A stretch of 64,000 nucleotides of DNA from Tolypocladium sp. Sup5 PDA-1 (Eukaryota > Ascomycota > Sordariomycetes > Hypocreales > Ophiocordycipitaceae), in NCBI GenBank assembly GCA_000750105.3, contig JPHH03000031.1:304699-368698 (forward strand). The letters run 5' to 3'. Positions 23,718-34,542 of this stretch are shown here, piece by piece; the stretch's first letter is position 1, and each line of letters begins with the position of its first letter. The notes beneath the pieces were generated by a model that did no database searches, was not told where the DNA came from, and saw only the letters and a list, made by a program, of their open reading frames with translations. Made by a program: the position numbers and the translations under genes.

Positions 23718-24106
23718 TTTGACATCATGGTGCTTCATGGCGGTCTCGCGCGGCTTTCCGTTGGTTTAGAGGCCTCGTCCTGGGTCGACGTTGCCCACCA
23801 GCGTGATCAGAGACGAGGGCAGCGCAACGCCGACGCCATCGTCTGCATGTGCCTTGCATTGGTCGAGCGCAGGTTGGTGTGACAGAGGAGAGACCCCAAT
23901 GGCTGTGCACAGGCAGGCCGTCCGAGAGCGATCACAAAATGGATAGCCACTGGCACGAAGCAAGGAGAGGACACGGCGCTCTTGTGCACGCTGGATGGTC
24001 CGAGCCATCGCCCTATCACCATGCAGGGTTATGCATGGTTTGTGACGCGGGTTGTGTGTGGTGTGTGTTTGCGCGCCAGCGGCGTCACGCGGGAGAAAAA
24101 GGCGCG

Positions 24107-24160
24107 TATGTACTCGTACGAAGCACTACGGACTACCTACTCGTACTCGTATGTAGATGC
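24107..24160. repeat. Cluster of TACTCGTACGA / TACGGACTAC motifs
   Basis: Contains ATGTACTCGTACGAAGCACT, then ACGGACTACC, then TACTCGTACTCGTATGTAG: three adjacent variants of the dispersed motif. Confidence 0.65.
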
Positions 24161-25339
24161 ATAGTGGGTGGTTTGCGCGTGAAATTAATGAATGAAGAGG
24201 CCGCCAAGCCGCCGACCTCTGGGCTGTGGTGGTTGCTTGTGCGCGGCTGTGAGTGGTGGATGCCGAGGCGAGGCGCTGTGCACATACGAGATTCTACTCG
24301 TGTGCACTTGGATGGATACATCTGCTCATGCACGCGTGCATGGGCACCTTAGCAAATGGCATGGGCTGGAGGGCTGGCTGGCTGGCTGCTGCTAACGGAG
24401 CGCTGGGACGCAGGCAGCTTGCAGGTACCACGGCGGGTGGAGGTACTCGACCGTGCCACCGGCGGTACATCCTGGGACGACGGCGCATGTCTCTACTCGC
24501 AGCGGCCGGGGGGTGCCAGCGAGCAAGCCTGGAGGTGGTGGGTGGCCTGGTCCAGAATTAGAATAAGAGTGGCCCAGTGGCTGCGCCATGCTGGCCGCTG
24601 CCCACCAGTGACGGCACGCCACCAGCGTGGAGGCAAACGGGCCACCGGGCTCACTTCCAGCACCAGCGTCGTTGAGGTGGGCTCTGTGGTGCGCTGATGG
24701 TGGACGCGGATGGGACCCCGACGCCAGTGACGACTCTGCCAGGCCTCTGCAGTGGCCGGCGCAGGTAGTCGCGGCGTTGGCCCGCCAGGTACCCGTCTGT
24801 CACTAGCAGGGTCATCACTGACCACCGGCCACGGCCAGCACCAATCCCAGGGCCGTCGTCCATCCATCCATCCATCGCCAATCCCCTCCCATCATCCGTC
24901 GACGCCCTCTATCCACCACAACCATCGCCGCGCAGCACCGGCACCAGCAGCCATACGAGGGCGCCAGCCAGCGAGCTGCTGTCCTTGGCAGTGCACACCA
25001 CCACCAACACCACCCCAGACACCACGCTCGACGCTCGCTCGTCGGCCCAGACAGGGATTCGGGAGGTGTGGGAAGACGACTGTGCCGCCTTGCCCGCCGC
25101 GACGGACCCTGGCTCAGGCCCGCTCTGGCCGCCCTAGTCAGCTCGAGTGAGACAAGCGTGGAGGCGACTCGAGGTTCCCACTTGGGCCATGCCTATCGCT
25201 GGCCGTCTGCTTTTGATGGATGGCCTGGTCTGGCTACGTTGATCTTGGGCCTCGTCTTCGTACTTATGCCTCCACGGACCCCGTCACCACCGCAGGCTCG
25301 CCATCTGATCGGCAACCTGGTTGGATCTGGTGCTCTTTG

Positions 25340-25850
25340 ATCTTGCTGTCTTTCATGCCCTCTCGGTTCTTCCTTCTTTTTCTCTTCTGACTCGATCTAC
25401 TTTAAACTTTGGAACTCCTCGTCCTTGCTCGAGATTCCTGTCCTTCATTTGCCTGACGATACTCGACCTATCTGTCTGTCCTGTCCTCTCTGCACCACCA
25501 CAGCAGCAGCAGAAGAGGGTATCCCATGTACAACATCGCAACCCTGTGCCGAGTCATAATCTAGTCAGCCTCGACCTTCGAGAGACTGTCGTCCATTCCT
25601 TGTCTGAGGACCGAGGCCCTCTCAAACCACCATCCTTCGGCCATCTGCCCACCTGCTACTGTATACTACGATACTATATACTACGCCTAATCGACCTTGA
25701 ACACGCCACGAAACGAACAGAAACCAGAAAACCACGACACGTCCGATACAACCGCCGAGGTGAGTAGCCGTCCTTACCTTTCGTCCGCCTCAGTACAGAG
25801 TCTGTGACTAACACGAACACCCGGTGGCCAGATCGATCGAGCCAACAATC
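25340..25850 (+). promoter_or_regulatory. Probable 5' leader of the MSN2/seb1 gene with two uORFs
   Basis: A pyrimidine-rich stretch from about 25345, typical of fungal transcription starts, leads to the coding start. Two very short upstream reading frames with their own stops are visible at 25355-25390 (11 codons) and 25526-25564 (12 codons). A likely leader intron is at 25760-25831. The transcription start itself is inferred. Confidence 0.45.
25760..25831 (+). other. Predicted 5' UTR intron of the MSN2/seb1 gene
   Basis: The donor GTGAGT follows CCGCCGAG, and the acceptor GGCCAG lies 20 nt before the start codon at 25851. The 72 nt length matches other introns in the window. Confidence 0.55.
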
Positions 25851-27670
25851 ATGGACACCACTGCCATGCCTCAAGCGCCCATCTTCTTCTTCACGAACGA
25901 CTCCAAGACCAAGGCTGGCCAGCCGATGAGCATGTACCCAGTCGTGCCCACGCTGCCGTCGACGCCCATGTACTCGCGACCCGGCTCCTCGTGCTCGCAG
26001 CCTCCCACGCTCTTGAGCAACGGCCCGTCCGTCATGACACCCACGGGCTCGCCCCCGCCAACCCACCACAGACCTGCCATCATGCTGGAGACGGAGTTTG
26101 GCGACAACCCGTACTTCCCGTCGACGCCGCCTCTGTCCACCTCGGGCAGCGCCATTGGCAGCCCCAAGAGCTGCGACGTGCTGCAGACGCCCATGAACCC
26201 CATGTTCTCGGGCCTGGATGGCCTGACCGTGGTCAAGCCATGCCTCGAGTCTGCCGAGAACTCAGTCCTGGATTGGTCCAGCTGCGGATCCCCGCCGATG
26301 ACGCCTGGTGAGTTGAAGCCATCACATCCCAGCATGCAAAGGCCGAAGAGCGATTATTTGGCTGCCGACTTGCCGAAATGGCAAGTGCAGTGGCACAGCC
26401 TTTATTTCGCTCAAGGTCTTAAGCTGCAATACCGTTATCGGTGTGATGCCTATTGTTGGAGTGTATCGTGTTAGCGGGGCCAGTGGCTAACCTGGATTGG
26501 GCAGTGTACCTCCAATCTCAACCCGCCAATGTTTCCTCGCTTAACAACACCGCAAGCGACCTCTCCACAGCTTCGTGCCCGTCTCTGTCACCCTCGCCCA
26601 CGCCTTACGCGCGATCCATCGTGTCGGAGCACGACGTTGATTTTTGCGACCCCCGGAACCTGACCGTGTCCTGTGCAAGCTCTGCCCACCAGACGTTGGC
26701 GCCCGAGTTCAAGCTGGCGGGCTTGGGCGAGGACGAGATTAAGGTTGAGCAGCCCACGGCTAATCCCGCTGCCTTGTCCCAGCCCACCTTTGATTTCAAT
26801 CCTGCCATTCCTCACGGACTGCCTGGCTTTGAGGACTTCTCTGACCTCGACTCGGACGACGACTTCGGCAGCCTGGTCGACCTGGGCGAACGAAACTCGT
26901 CTGACGTCTCCCGCCCACGAGCCTGCACCGGCTCATCTGTCGTCTCCCTGGGTCACGGGAGCTTCATCGGTGACGAGGATTTCGGCTTTGACGAGAGCGA
27001 GAACTTCCAGTTCCCCTCTCTGCCCAGCCCGCCCTCCAGCATCGACTCCACCGACGACGACTGCCACCAAGACAAGCGTCAAAAGAAGACCAGCAACAAG
27101 GACACGTGCTCTCCTGAGCCCATCATGAACACTGCCGCCACTGACGCCCAGTCTGGCGACAGCCAGCAGCACTCTGACAAGGCAGAGTCGGTCGCTTCCG
27201 ACTCCAATGCCTCCTCTGGCTCCGAGGCCCCTGCTGCTAGCCTGCCCGCCCCGACAAACCGCCGCGGTCGCAAGCAGTCGCTCACCGAAGACCCTTCCAA
27301 GACTTTTGTCTGCGAACTTTGCAACCGTCGCTTCCGTCGTCAAGAGCACTTAAAGCGCCATTACCGCTCTCTCCATACGCAGGAGAAGCCGTTTGAGTGC
27401 AACGAGTGCGGCAAGAAGTTTTCTCGCAGCGACAACCTGGCCCAGCACGCCAGAACCCATGCTGGCGGTGCCATCGTCATGAACCTCATCGAGAACGGTG
27501 ATGGGTCTGCCTATGAGTCAAGCATGATGCCGGGCCCCACGGGGGACGACTACACCAACTACGGAAAGGTGCTTTTCCAGCTCGCCTCGGAAGTTCCTGG
27601 CAGTGCTAGCGAACTGTCCTCGGACGAGGGAAGCGACCAGGGCAAGAAGAAGCGAAAGCGCTCTGATTAA
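25851..27670 (+). CDS. msn2: C2H2 zinc-finger stress regulator, Msn2/Msn4/Seb1 type
   Basis: Two exons, 25851-26307 and 26505-27670, give about 540 residues; the 197 nt intron is the longest coding intron of the upstream half. The first about 415 residues are rich in Ser, Pro, Thr and acidic clusters (a probable activation and phosphorylation region, with DFSDLDSDDDFGSL near 270). A basic patch (NRRGRKQ, about 402) precedes two adjacent C2H2 fingers at about 419-472, FVCELCNRRFRRQEHLKRH and FECNECGKKFSRSDNLAQH. This finger pair is the signature of Msn2/4 and filamentous-fungal Seb1/MsnA, which bind STRE (AGGGG) elements in general stress responses. The protein ends in a lysine/arginine-rich tail KKKRKRSD, a likely nuclear signal. 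The long gene-free upstream region and the uORF-bearing leader suggest layered regulation (inference). Confidence 0.93.
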
Positions 27671-30547
27671 GCATCCCACGTCCGGGCATCGCGAACCACG
27701 GCAACCAAGACGGCCAATTTAGCTACCTGGGCACACACCCCTATACGACACTGTTTATGACCTTCATTCTCAACACCGATGCCGCTACCACGGTGCGGAT
27801 CGGCAAATAGGGTACAAGGAATTCCGAGGAACCACAACCTTGGTTAGATGGGGCGGAGACCAAAAATCATTTGCACAGTACAAGCGTTTTATGACCTTGC
27901 ATTTACACCTTTGCCTTCTTGTATCAACCTTCAAACAACAATTTGTTCAGCTGATGATCGGGAGGACAAGCCATTTGTTGTTTCGACGCTGCATCATGAC
28001 CACAAAAAAAGTTCGACAGAAATTCGGACAGGGAGGAGAGGCTTTGGGATCTGGAAACTTGGCGTGCATGGCGGGATTGAAGTTTTTTGTCTTTTTTTCC
28101 CCCTTCCCTGGGAGACTGTTAAGCGAACAGGTGAGAGCCTGCACCGAACTGGCGGCTTCTCGTTCTTTACACTCGTCGTAATCATTCAATGCACGCAGAG
28201 GCTGGTCGGCTGACTGCTTTGGACGACGCCGAACTCGGGATTCGTGGGCTTCTGCCATGGAACGTCCCTTGTTTGCATTCATTTTATTGTTTTTTTTCTA
28301 TTGGGCCTGGCTGTTGTCGTTTGCCGGGGGAAGCATGTCGAAGACATTAGTGTGCTGGTCACAGTCACGATGGGCAATAGTATTAGTATCGTACATGCGT
28401 GTACGCTTAAAACAGAATTCTTTCTTCACACCCTCAAATCTGAATACGCCGCGAACACTACGATTCCAAGCCATCGGCATCCCACTCCATGTTTGCTGTT
28501 TCCGAAATTCCGACCAAGGACCTAGGGTGACGCTGGGGTGGGTGGCATGGTTGGTTCTTGGAATACGAGGACCCTTCAAAGGTAACCTGCTGTGAACCCT
28601 TGCTCTGTGAACACCCTTCTCGCCAACGGGACCCGACGGGACCTTGCTGTGATGGCTGATGGCTGATTACGATTGCATTGACAGGCATGAGCCGCTGGTC
28701 CGCCCCAGAGATTGAGCTCTATAAGAGTCGACAATAATTACCGGCAAACTTGACAACAACGCCGGTCGGCCCCGCGGCGGCGGCGAGCCGTCCAGGGGTC
28801 CAGGGTTGACTCGAGGGCTTGTGCCTCGTTGGCGAGATGAGACGAGGGCATCATCGATGGTCGATGCTGCCTGGCCCAGGCTGCGGACGGCAGTGTCGGG
28901 GCCTCCATGTGGCCCGGCACCGGGACCACGGAGGGGGGCGATCAAGCGGCGGCCGTCGCCTGGGCACTCCCCACCAGCATGTGAGACCCTGGCTAGGCCG
29001 TGGCTCAGAAAGTGGTCGAGAGGACGGATTGGACGGGACGGCGACGGGCGAGGAGAGGGCCGTACCGGTGGAGAACCAGTGGGCAAAGCTTGGCCAAGGT
29101 TCGTGCTCTGTTTCTGGGCGAGATGAGGTGAGGTAAAACTGGGCCTGGAAGCTAACAATGGAGGCCGTCGCAGCGACCATGGACTAGGGGACCAAATTTC
29201 GGGAAAGGACTAATTTTGTGATGGGCTCACTGGGGGGCTTGGTGTCGATGGAGTCAAATTTTGTTTTGGCAATTACTCGTAGTCCACGTTTTCGAAGCTA
29301 TGTCGTATGTGCCATCATATGGCGCAGTCTTGTTGGCTGCAACGGCCCAGAACACGCTCCCGCCGTGGTATCTTTAGCTCCGTTCTATTCGAGCTTGCTT
29401 GGGGTGTCGTTAACAGAGACATGGGTTTATGATAAAAGTTGCTGGTTAATGAACTGGGGTGCGGCCTGTCGTGAAGCTCCCCGGTTGGACGTCTGAGCGG
29501 CGCGGCAACCCGGACGAACCACGCCTTGGTCCGGAACTGTGGTTGCGAGCGACAGGGGGAGGGATGCTCGGAAGCCAGCGGACGAGGGAGTACGACTTGC
29601 TGCTGGGAAAGGTGATGTGACGAGATGAGAGTGTGTCTTATCGGCAGTGGTGCCGACCTTGATGGTGCGAGTGTGATTGCTCGAGTGAGTGCTGGTACGA
29701 AGTATCCGTACTCCGTACCCGGTAAGTGAGTCCGTACGGACTACGAAGAACTTACGACTAGAACAGTGAGGCTGGCAGTGCTCACTGCAACATTGGTGAC
29801 AGCCCAAGAGGCGTTGAGACATGGATGTCACTTGCTGATGCCAACGGCCGTGCGGTCGATAATGCCAGGCGAACGACAGACTTGCGGAGATGCTGGCACC
29901 GTGCTCAACAGCGGCTCGCCACTTTTGCCGCTATGTAAGTTACGGAGCATCGTTTTGCGACCTGTCATTGATGGGACTGGCGCGCGCCTCACTGACAACA
30001 TTACTGACTCGAACGAAGGCCGGGGGATTTGCGTGGCGCGTCCGAGAGCCCGAGAGGTCGAGAGCCCTTGAGCCTTTCAGCACGTGGGGTAGCGTGGACG
30101 TGGACGACGAGGCTTTCCGGCCGATAAGAGCCGTGGCGGGTTGGCTGAAAGCCCTTCAGGGATCACCCTTCCAAGCATTCAATACCGGTAGTCCGTATCC
30201 GTACATGTCATGCATGTCTTGTTGGTGATCGAGATGCAGCAGCGCGGTGGAGGCCAAAGCATAGGCGAGACTCCAGGTACATGGCTCGAACAACTTGGCC
30301 AAATTATGTCAGGTGATAGTTGAACGTTAAAATGCCGGTTCAACAGGCCGCTTACACGCAATAAGCTCTGCGGTGGTCAAAACAGCGCACACTAGCCGCG
30401 ATGGCTTCACGGGGAGGTTGTTGGAGAGGCTCGCACGTGAGATCCACCTGCGTGCGAAAAGCCCGCTTTGGAGATGTCCATGTTCCGCAATGGCATCAAA
30501 CCACGACCCCGTGACCCAGCGCCATCAGTGCTCACCTTCCGCAAACA
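27671..30547. other. Intergenic 2.9 kb, no supported gene
   Basis: The first about 600 bp look like 3' flank (T-rich and C/T tracts near 28090). The remainder has overlapping frames on both strands without domains. A dense cluster of dispersed palindromic motifs lies at 29692-29755, and a CACGTG site at 30081-30086, about 460 bp before DPH6. Confidence 0.55.
29692..29755. repeat. Dense cluster of dispersed motifs including a 14-nt perfect palindrome
   Basis: GGTACGAAGTATCCGTACTC is followed by CGTACC, then AGTCCGTACGGACT (29729-29742, perfect palindrome) and CTACGAAG. It is the richest cluster of the family in the window. Confidence 0.75.
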
Positions 30548-33025
30548 ATGTCCGCTGAACGCCTCAATGTAATCGCACTCATCTCGGGCGGCAAGGACAG
30601 CTTCTACAGCCTGCTCCACTGCATCCACCATGGACATCGCATAGTCGCCCTCGCCAACCTCTTCCCAGCCAGCACCAGCAGCCATGGCAACTCGACGACG
30701 CCCACCGTCCAGGCCATCGACCCGGCTGAGCAGCAGCCGCAAGGGACGGCCGGGGACGGTGGCTCTCCGGAGCGGGACCTGAATAGCTTCATGTACCAGA
30801 CGGTCGGCCACGAGGTCATCCCCCTGTACGCCGCCGCCACGGGAATCCCGCTCTATCGGCAGCCCATTGTCGGCGGTGCGGTGCGCCACGAGCGCGACTA
30901 CCATCACGACCACGACCACGACGATGGCCATGGCTGCGCTGCTGACGCGCAGGGTTCGGTTCCTTCCGGCGGCGGCGGCGATGAGACGGAGTCCATGCTG
31001 CCCCTGCTCCAGGCGATCAGGGCTCGTCACCCGGACGCCAACGCCTTGTGCTCGGGCGCCATCCTGTCGACGTACCAGCGCACGCGCGTCGAGTCGGTGG
31101 CCCTGCGCCTGGGACTCGCGCCGCTGTCGTACCTGTGGAAGTACCCCGTGCTGCCCGGGCCGCCCTCGTCGTTGTCCGTGCCGGCGGACGAGGCTCAGCT
31201 GTTGAGGGACATGGCCGCGGCCGGGCTCGAGGCGCGGATCATCAAGGTGGCGAGCGCGGGCCTAGCCGAGGGACACCTGTGGGAGCGGGTGACGAGCGAT
31301 GCGGGCGCGGACCGCGTCAAGGCTGCGCTGCGGAAGTTTGGACCGGCGGAGGGGGCGTCGCTGGGGGAGGGGGGTGAGTTTGAGACGGTGGTCGTGGATG
31401 GGCCTGCTCGTCTGTTCAAGAAGCGCATCATCGTCCCTGAGAGCGGGAGGGCGGTTGTGCCCGAGGGGGGAGGGTCGACCTGGCTGGTGCTGCGCGGTGC
31501 GTGGCTGGAGGACAAGCCTGCTCGGGCAGAGGGAGACTTGGCTGTCCGGGAACCCGAGCTGCTGGACGCCAGATTCCGGTCCATCTTGGAGAGTGTTTCG
31601 TCTGCACCGGAAGATGCGGATGTGGCACCAGGCCCGAGAAGTCCGGGCAAATCGGCACTGCTCAGCAAGTCTGTGGCAACAGGGAATGCTAGCCCGGAAC
31701 TGCTTCACTGGTCTGTTCTGGCGGACTCGCATATTGCTGGGCGCTCGATACAGGAGGAGACTATTCACGTGGTCGAGAAGATCAGGAGTCTTCTCTCGTC
31801 AGCGTCCCAGGATGCCTCGCAGATCACAAACACCGTCGTCATACTCCGGGACATGGCCGACTTTCCCAAGGTCAATGAGGAGTACGGGAAGTTGTTCACC
31901 AAGCCAAACCCGCCATCACGAATCACCATCTCTTGCGGGGACCCCTTGCCGGCAGGGCGCAATATCGCGGTACACATCACAATGCCGAATATTCAAGGGA
32001 GACACGATAGAGATGGGCTTCACGTCCAGTCTCGCTCCTACTGGGCTCCTGCCAACATTGGTCCCTACAGCCAGGCTATCGATATCCCCGTCACGGCACG
32101 ACACGAGCTGACCGGACTCAGGGCTGTCTACGTTGCTGGGCAGATACCTCTGGTGCCCGCTTCCATGTCCTTGCCACCGCCTTCTGACACGTCACTGCAG
32201 CAGCAGATTGTCCTCTCGCTGCAGCACCTTTGGAGAATCGGCTCCGAGATGAAGATACAGTACTGGACGAGCGCAGTCGCCTACTTTGCTCGATCACCAT
32301 CCGCGGACGATATGAAGCAAAATTCCAAGCTCGCTGGTCGAGCATGGAGACTGGTGCATGCCCCGCCTGAGGACGAAGAGGAAGCAGAGAGCGGCCCCGA
32401 TCCGTGGGACCTCAAGTATAATCCCCAGTACATGTCCCTCGGGGGAAGTGACCAGCGGAGCACGAGAGTTGCGCTGCCTGACTGGTCGATATTCACGCTC
32501 CGGCAGCAGAACGAGCCGGAGTCGTGCGTGCCGCCGTTCTTTGCGGTGGAGATTGAGAGCCTCCCGCGGCAGTCTGCCGTCGAGTGGCATGCCCACATTG
32601 GGCTCAAGAGGATCGACGAGAGCAGTGCAGAGATGGTTTTTCTCCCCAGAGTCGGGGCAGAGGGCTGGAGAGGCTGGCACATGATTGTCCGGACTGCGGG
32701 TGCTCTCGTCGTCCACACCGTACTGGCATGCGGGCGATCAAGTGAGTCTGGGGTATCTCCCTTCGGGGATCTCAAGCATGCCATGGCCACAGCGCACAGA
32801 GGGTCACTGGAACGTCTGGGTGTTCATGTTGAGAGCTCGGCCGACGAAGCGCCATATCTGAGCTATGTGGACACGAGTAGTGTTGAGTCTCTTTGGCAAG
32901 ATGCCGAAGAGTCAAACGGACAGGTGCCTTTTGCAGTGGTGCCATGTCACTCTATTTGGTCGTTGCATGGAGAGCGGCTCGGATTTGTGGCATTGTACAG
33001 AACGACGATTTCAACGTCTCAATAG
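30548..33025 (+). CDS. DPH6: Diphthine--ammonia ligase
   Basis: A single intronless exon encodes 825 residues (yeast Dph6 is 685). The N-terminal half is an ATP-pyrophosphatase (ATP_bind_4) domain. The PP-loop ISGGKDS is at residues 12-18, and the family motif GEFETVVVDGPARLFKKRI near 276-294. The C-terminal half carries two RidA/YjgF-like modules: one about 370-480, and one from about 495, starting YWAPANIGPYSQAI and containing VYVAGQIPLVP. This order is the known fungal Dph6 architecture. Dph6 performs the last step of diphthamide synthesis on eEF2, ATP-dependent amidation of diphthine. Extra length comes from low-complexity inserts, notably a His/Asp/Gly run at about 119-128 (HHDHDHDDGHG) inside the ATPase domain and an acidic stretch near 610. 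Confidence 0.92.
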   Translation: MSAERLNVIALISGGKDSFYSLLHCIHHGHRIVALANLFPASTSSHGNSTTPTVQAIDPAEQQPQGTAGDGGSPERDLNSFMYQTVGHEVIPLYAAATGIPLYRQPIVGGAVRHERDYHHDHDHDDGHGCAADAQGSVPSGGGGDETESMLPLLQAIRARHPDANALCSGAILSTYQRTRVESVALRLGLAPLSYLWKYPVLPGPPSSLSVPADEAQLLRDMAAAGLEARIIKVASAGLAEGHLWERVTSDAGADRVKAALRKFGPAEGASLGEGGEFETVVVDGPARLFKKRIIVPESGRAVVPEGGGSTWLVLRGAWLEDKPARAEGDLAVREPELLDARFRSILESVSSAPEDADVAPGPRSPGKSALLSKSVATGNASPELLHWSVLADSHIAGRSIQEETIHVVEKIRSLLSSASQDASQITNTVVILRDMADFPKVNEEYGKLFTKPNPPSRITISCGDPLPAGRNIAVHITMPNIQGRHDRDGLHVQSRSYWAPANIGPYSQAIDIPVTARHELTGLRAVYVAGQIPLVPASMSLPPPSDTSLQQQIVLSLQHLWRIGSEMKIQYWTSAVAYFARSPSADDMKQNSKLAGRAWRLVHAPPEDEEEAESGPDPWDLKYNPQYMSLGGSDQRSTRVALPDWSIFTLRQQNEPESCVPPFFAVEIESLPRQSAVEWHAHIGLKRIDESSAEMVFLPRVGAEGWRGWHMIVRTAGALVVHTVLACGRSSESGVSPFGDLKHAMATAHRGSLERLGVHVESSADEAPYLSYVDTSSVESLWQDAEESNGQVPFAVVPCHSIWSLHGERLGFVALYRTTISTSQ

Positions 33026-33462
33026 CCGGCGCGAGGAATATACCCGGAGTCGAAATCAACTTCACTTATACACAATGGGCGTTCGTCTACGAGCACGTAC
33101 TATCTTAAGAACGCCCTACGTCGGAAGGTCGGTTCAAATAGACAGTTGAGCAGGCCTTGACAACGTGCGGTTGGCTTATAATTTAGACAACGTTCGTCGG
33201 GGTCTGGAACCACGACGAACCAACACTGCAGGGCGCTAACGTCCCCGTCATGTGGCGTCCAGGGTCCTTTGGGCTCGCGTGACGCGGCGCCAGAAGCACG
33301 TCATGGGCCTCTACCCGCCTGTTTCTTGGACATCTCCCCTACGCCCTCACCAATAACGGCATCGCGTCGACGGAATTCGATGCAAGGCCCTCCCATGCAG
33401 AAGGAACATCTGATCTGATCTTTGGATGAGGTGACTGAGACGAGCGAGACGAGCCCCCCCCA
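33026..33462. other. Spacer between DPH6 and the DUF202 gene
   Basis: 437 bp. No gene was seen; it probably contains the 3' flank and a promoter. Confidence 0.6.
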
Positions 33463-33942
33463 ATGGCCGACAACGACGCCGGGGTACAGGGCAGCGCGGG
33501 TGGGCCCCCCAGCTGGACCGTGTCTTTCCACCACCTGCGGCGGCAGTCGACGAGCGAGCGCATCCATGAAATTCTCGAGGTGAGACGGAGGACTAGGGAT
33601 AATACCGTGTCCCCGCCTATGCTCGCCATAGGAGACGCGGCCGAGCTGACCATGGACGAGCAGACTGCACGCGACCGCGCCGAGGGCATGGGGCCCGACC
33701 CGGTGCCCATCGTGCGACAGCGGTCGTCCCAGGAGCGACAGCAGCAGCAGCAACAACACTCTGACGACGAGGCCAGCGCCGACGAGATGACGGTCAAGGT
33801 CGCACGCGGGCCGGGAACGCACTACCGGGCCGTGCAGCCGGGCGGGAGCAGCATCCGGTCGAGACGGTCGATATACAATCAGCCGCGGTCTCAGCGCGCG
33901 CTGTCCGAGGACGACGAGGAGCCTCCTCCGCCGTCGAGGCCG

Positions 33943-33974
<32 letters not shown>

Positions 33975-34542
33975 GCAGCAGGAGCAGGCTGGCGGGAGCA
34001 CGGCGGCCGGCGACAAAGCGAATAAGCCGTGGTGGAGGAAGCCGCTGGGCAAGTTCCAGTCCGTCGAGCTGGAGAATAAAGGCAGCGTGGCCAGAGACCA
34101 CCTCGCTCTCGGTATGGCAAACCTCCTCTTCACCTCGGCATTACATCCTCGTACATGCTGACAGACGTGTCCCCCAGAACGCACCTTTCTCGCCTGGCTG
34201 CGCACCTCCCTCGCCTTCGCCTCCATCGGCATCGCCGTGACGCAGCTGTTCCGGCTCAACACGTCGCTCTCCGAGGGCACGGGCAGCGACGCCAACGGCG
34301 CGACGCTGCGGCGCATGGGCAAGCCGCTCGGCGCCACGTTCCTGGCCATCAGCATCCTGACGCTGCTGCTGGGCTTCCGGCGCTATTTCCGCGGCCAGGA
34401 GTGGGTGATGCGCGGCAAGTTCCCGGCCAGTAGGGGCACCATCATCATCATTGCGTTCCTGGCGCTGGCCATTATGCTGGTGTCACTGGTCGTGGTGATT
34501 GTGATTCACCCGAGCGACAGCGACGAGGCGGAGGACCTGTAG
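33463..34542 (+). CDS. DUF202 (YidH/Vtc1-like) multi-pass membrane protein with polyglutamine
   Basis: Two exons, 33463-34111 and 34178-34542, give about 337 residues. The first about 210 residues are soluble, disordered and charged, with glutamine runs (Q6 near residue 90; Q13 at 161-173). The intron joins DHLAL to ERTFLAWLRTSLAF, recreating the hallmark of the DUF202 family (PF02656). Three predicted membrane spans follow: about 221-240, 262-280 and 302-325, the last being IIIIAFLALAIMLVSLVVVIVI. The protein ends in an acidic tail (SDSDEAEDL). Family members are small membrane proteins of unknown function, distantly similar to the vacuolar transporter chaperone Vtc1. It lacks SPX and catalytic VTC modules, so no polyphosphate role can be claimed. 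Confidence 0.85.
33943..33981 (+). repeat. In-frame CAG/CAA tract encoding 13 glutamines
   Basis: Thirteen consecutive Gln codons (CAG with three CAA) inside the DUF202-family gene. A shorter run lies at 33741-33758. Confidence 0.95.

Larger units (their letters stand above)
15484..25339. other. Gene desert of about 9.9 kb upstream of the MSN2/seb1 gene
   Basis: I checked both strands. All frames are short, overlap on opposite strands, lack recognisable domains and show no consistent splice logic. Base composition resembles that of the genes rather than AT-rich RIP-mutated repeats, and I recognise no transposase or reverse-transcriptase fragments. What can be seen is many short TACGGAGTA/TCCGTAC-like palindromes (for example 17676-17696, 18292-18315, 19475-19490, 20094-20111, 21003-21013, 22370-22417, 24107-24160), a C12 run, and small tandem repeats such as CTGG units near 24372 and CATC units near 24862. 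It may be long-range promoter DNA or host non-coding RNAs; this is inference. Confidence 0.6.

Noticed and set aside
24752..25150. 132-codon Pro/His/Ser-rich frame just upstream of the msn2 leader
   Set aside because: Composition follows CATC/CCA simple repeats in the DNA rather than protein selection; no start context or domain.
15484..25339. RIP-inactivated transposon island
   Set aside because: The interval is not AT-rich, lacks the expected TA excess by eye, and shows no terminal repeats or transposase/RT fragments that I could recognise.
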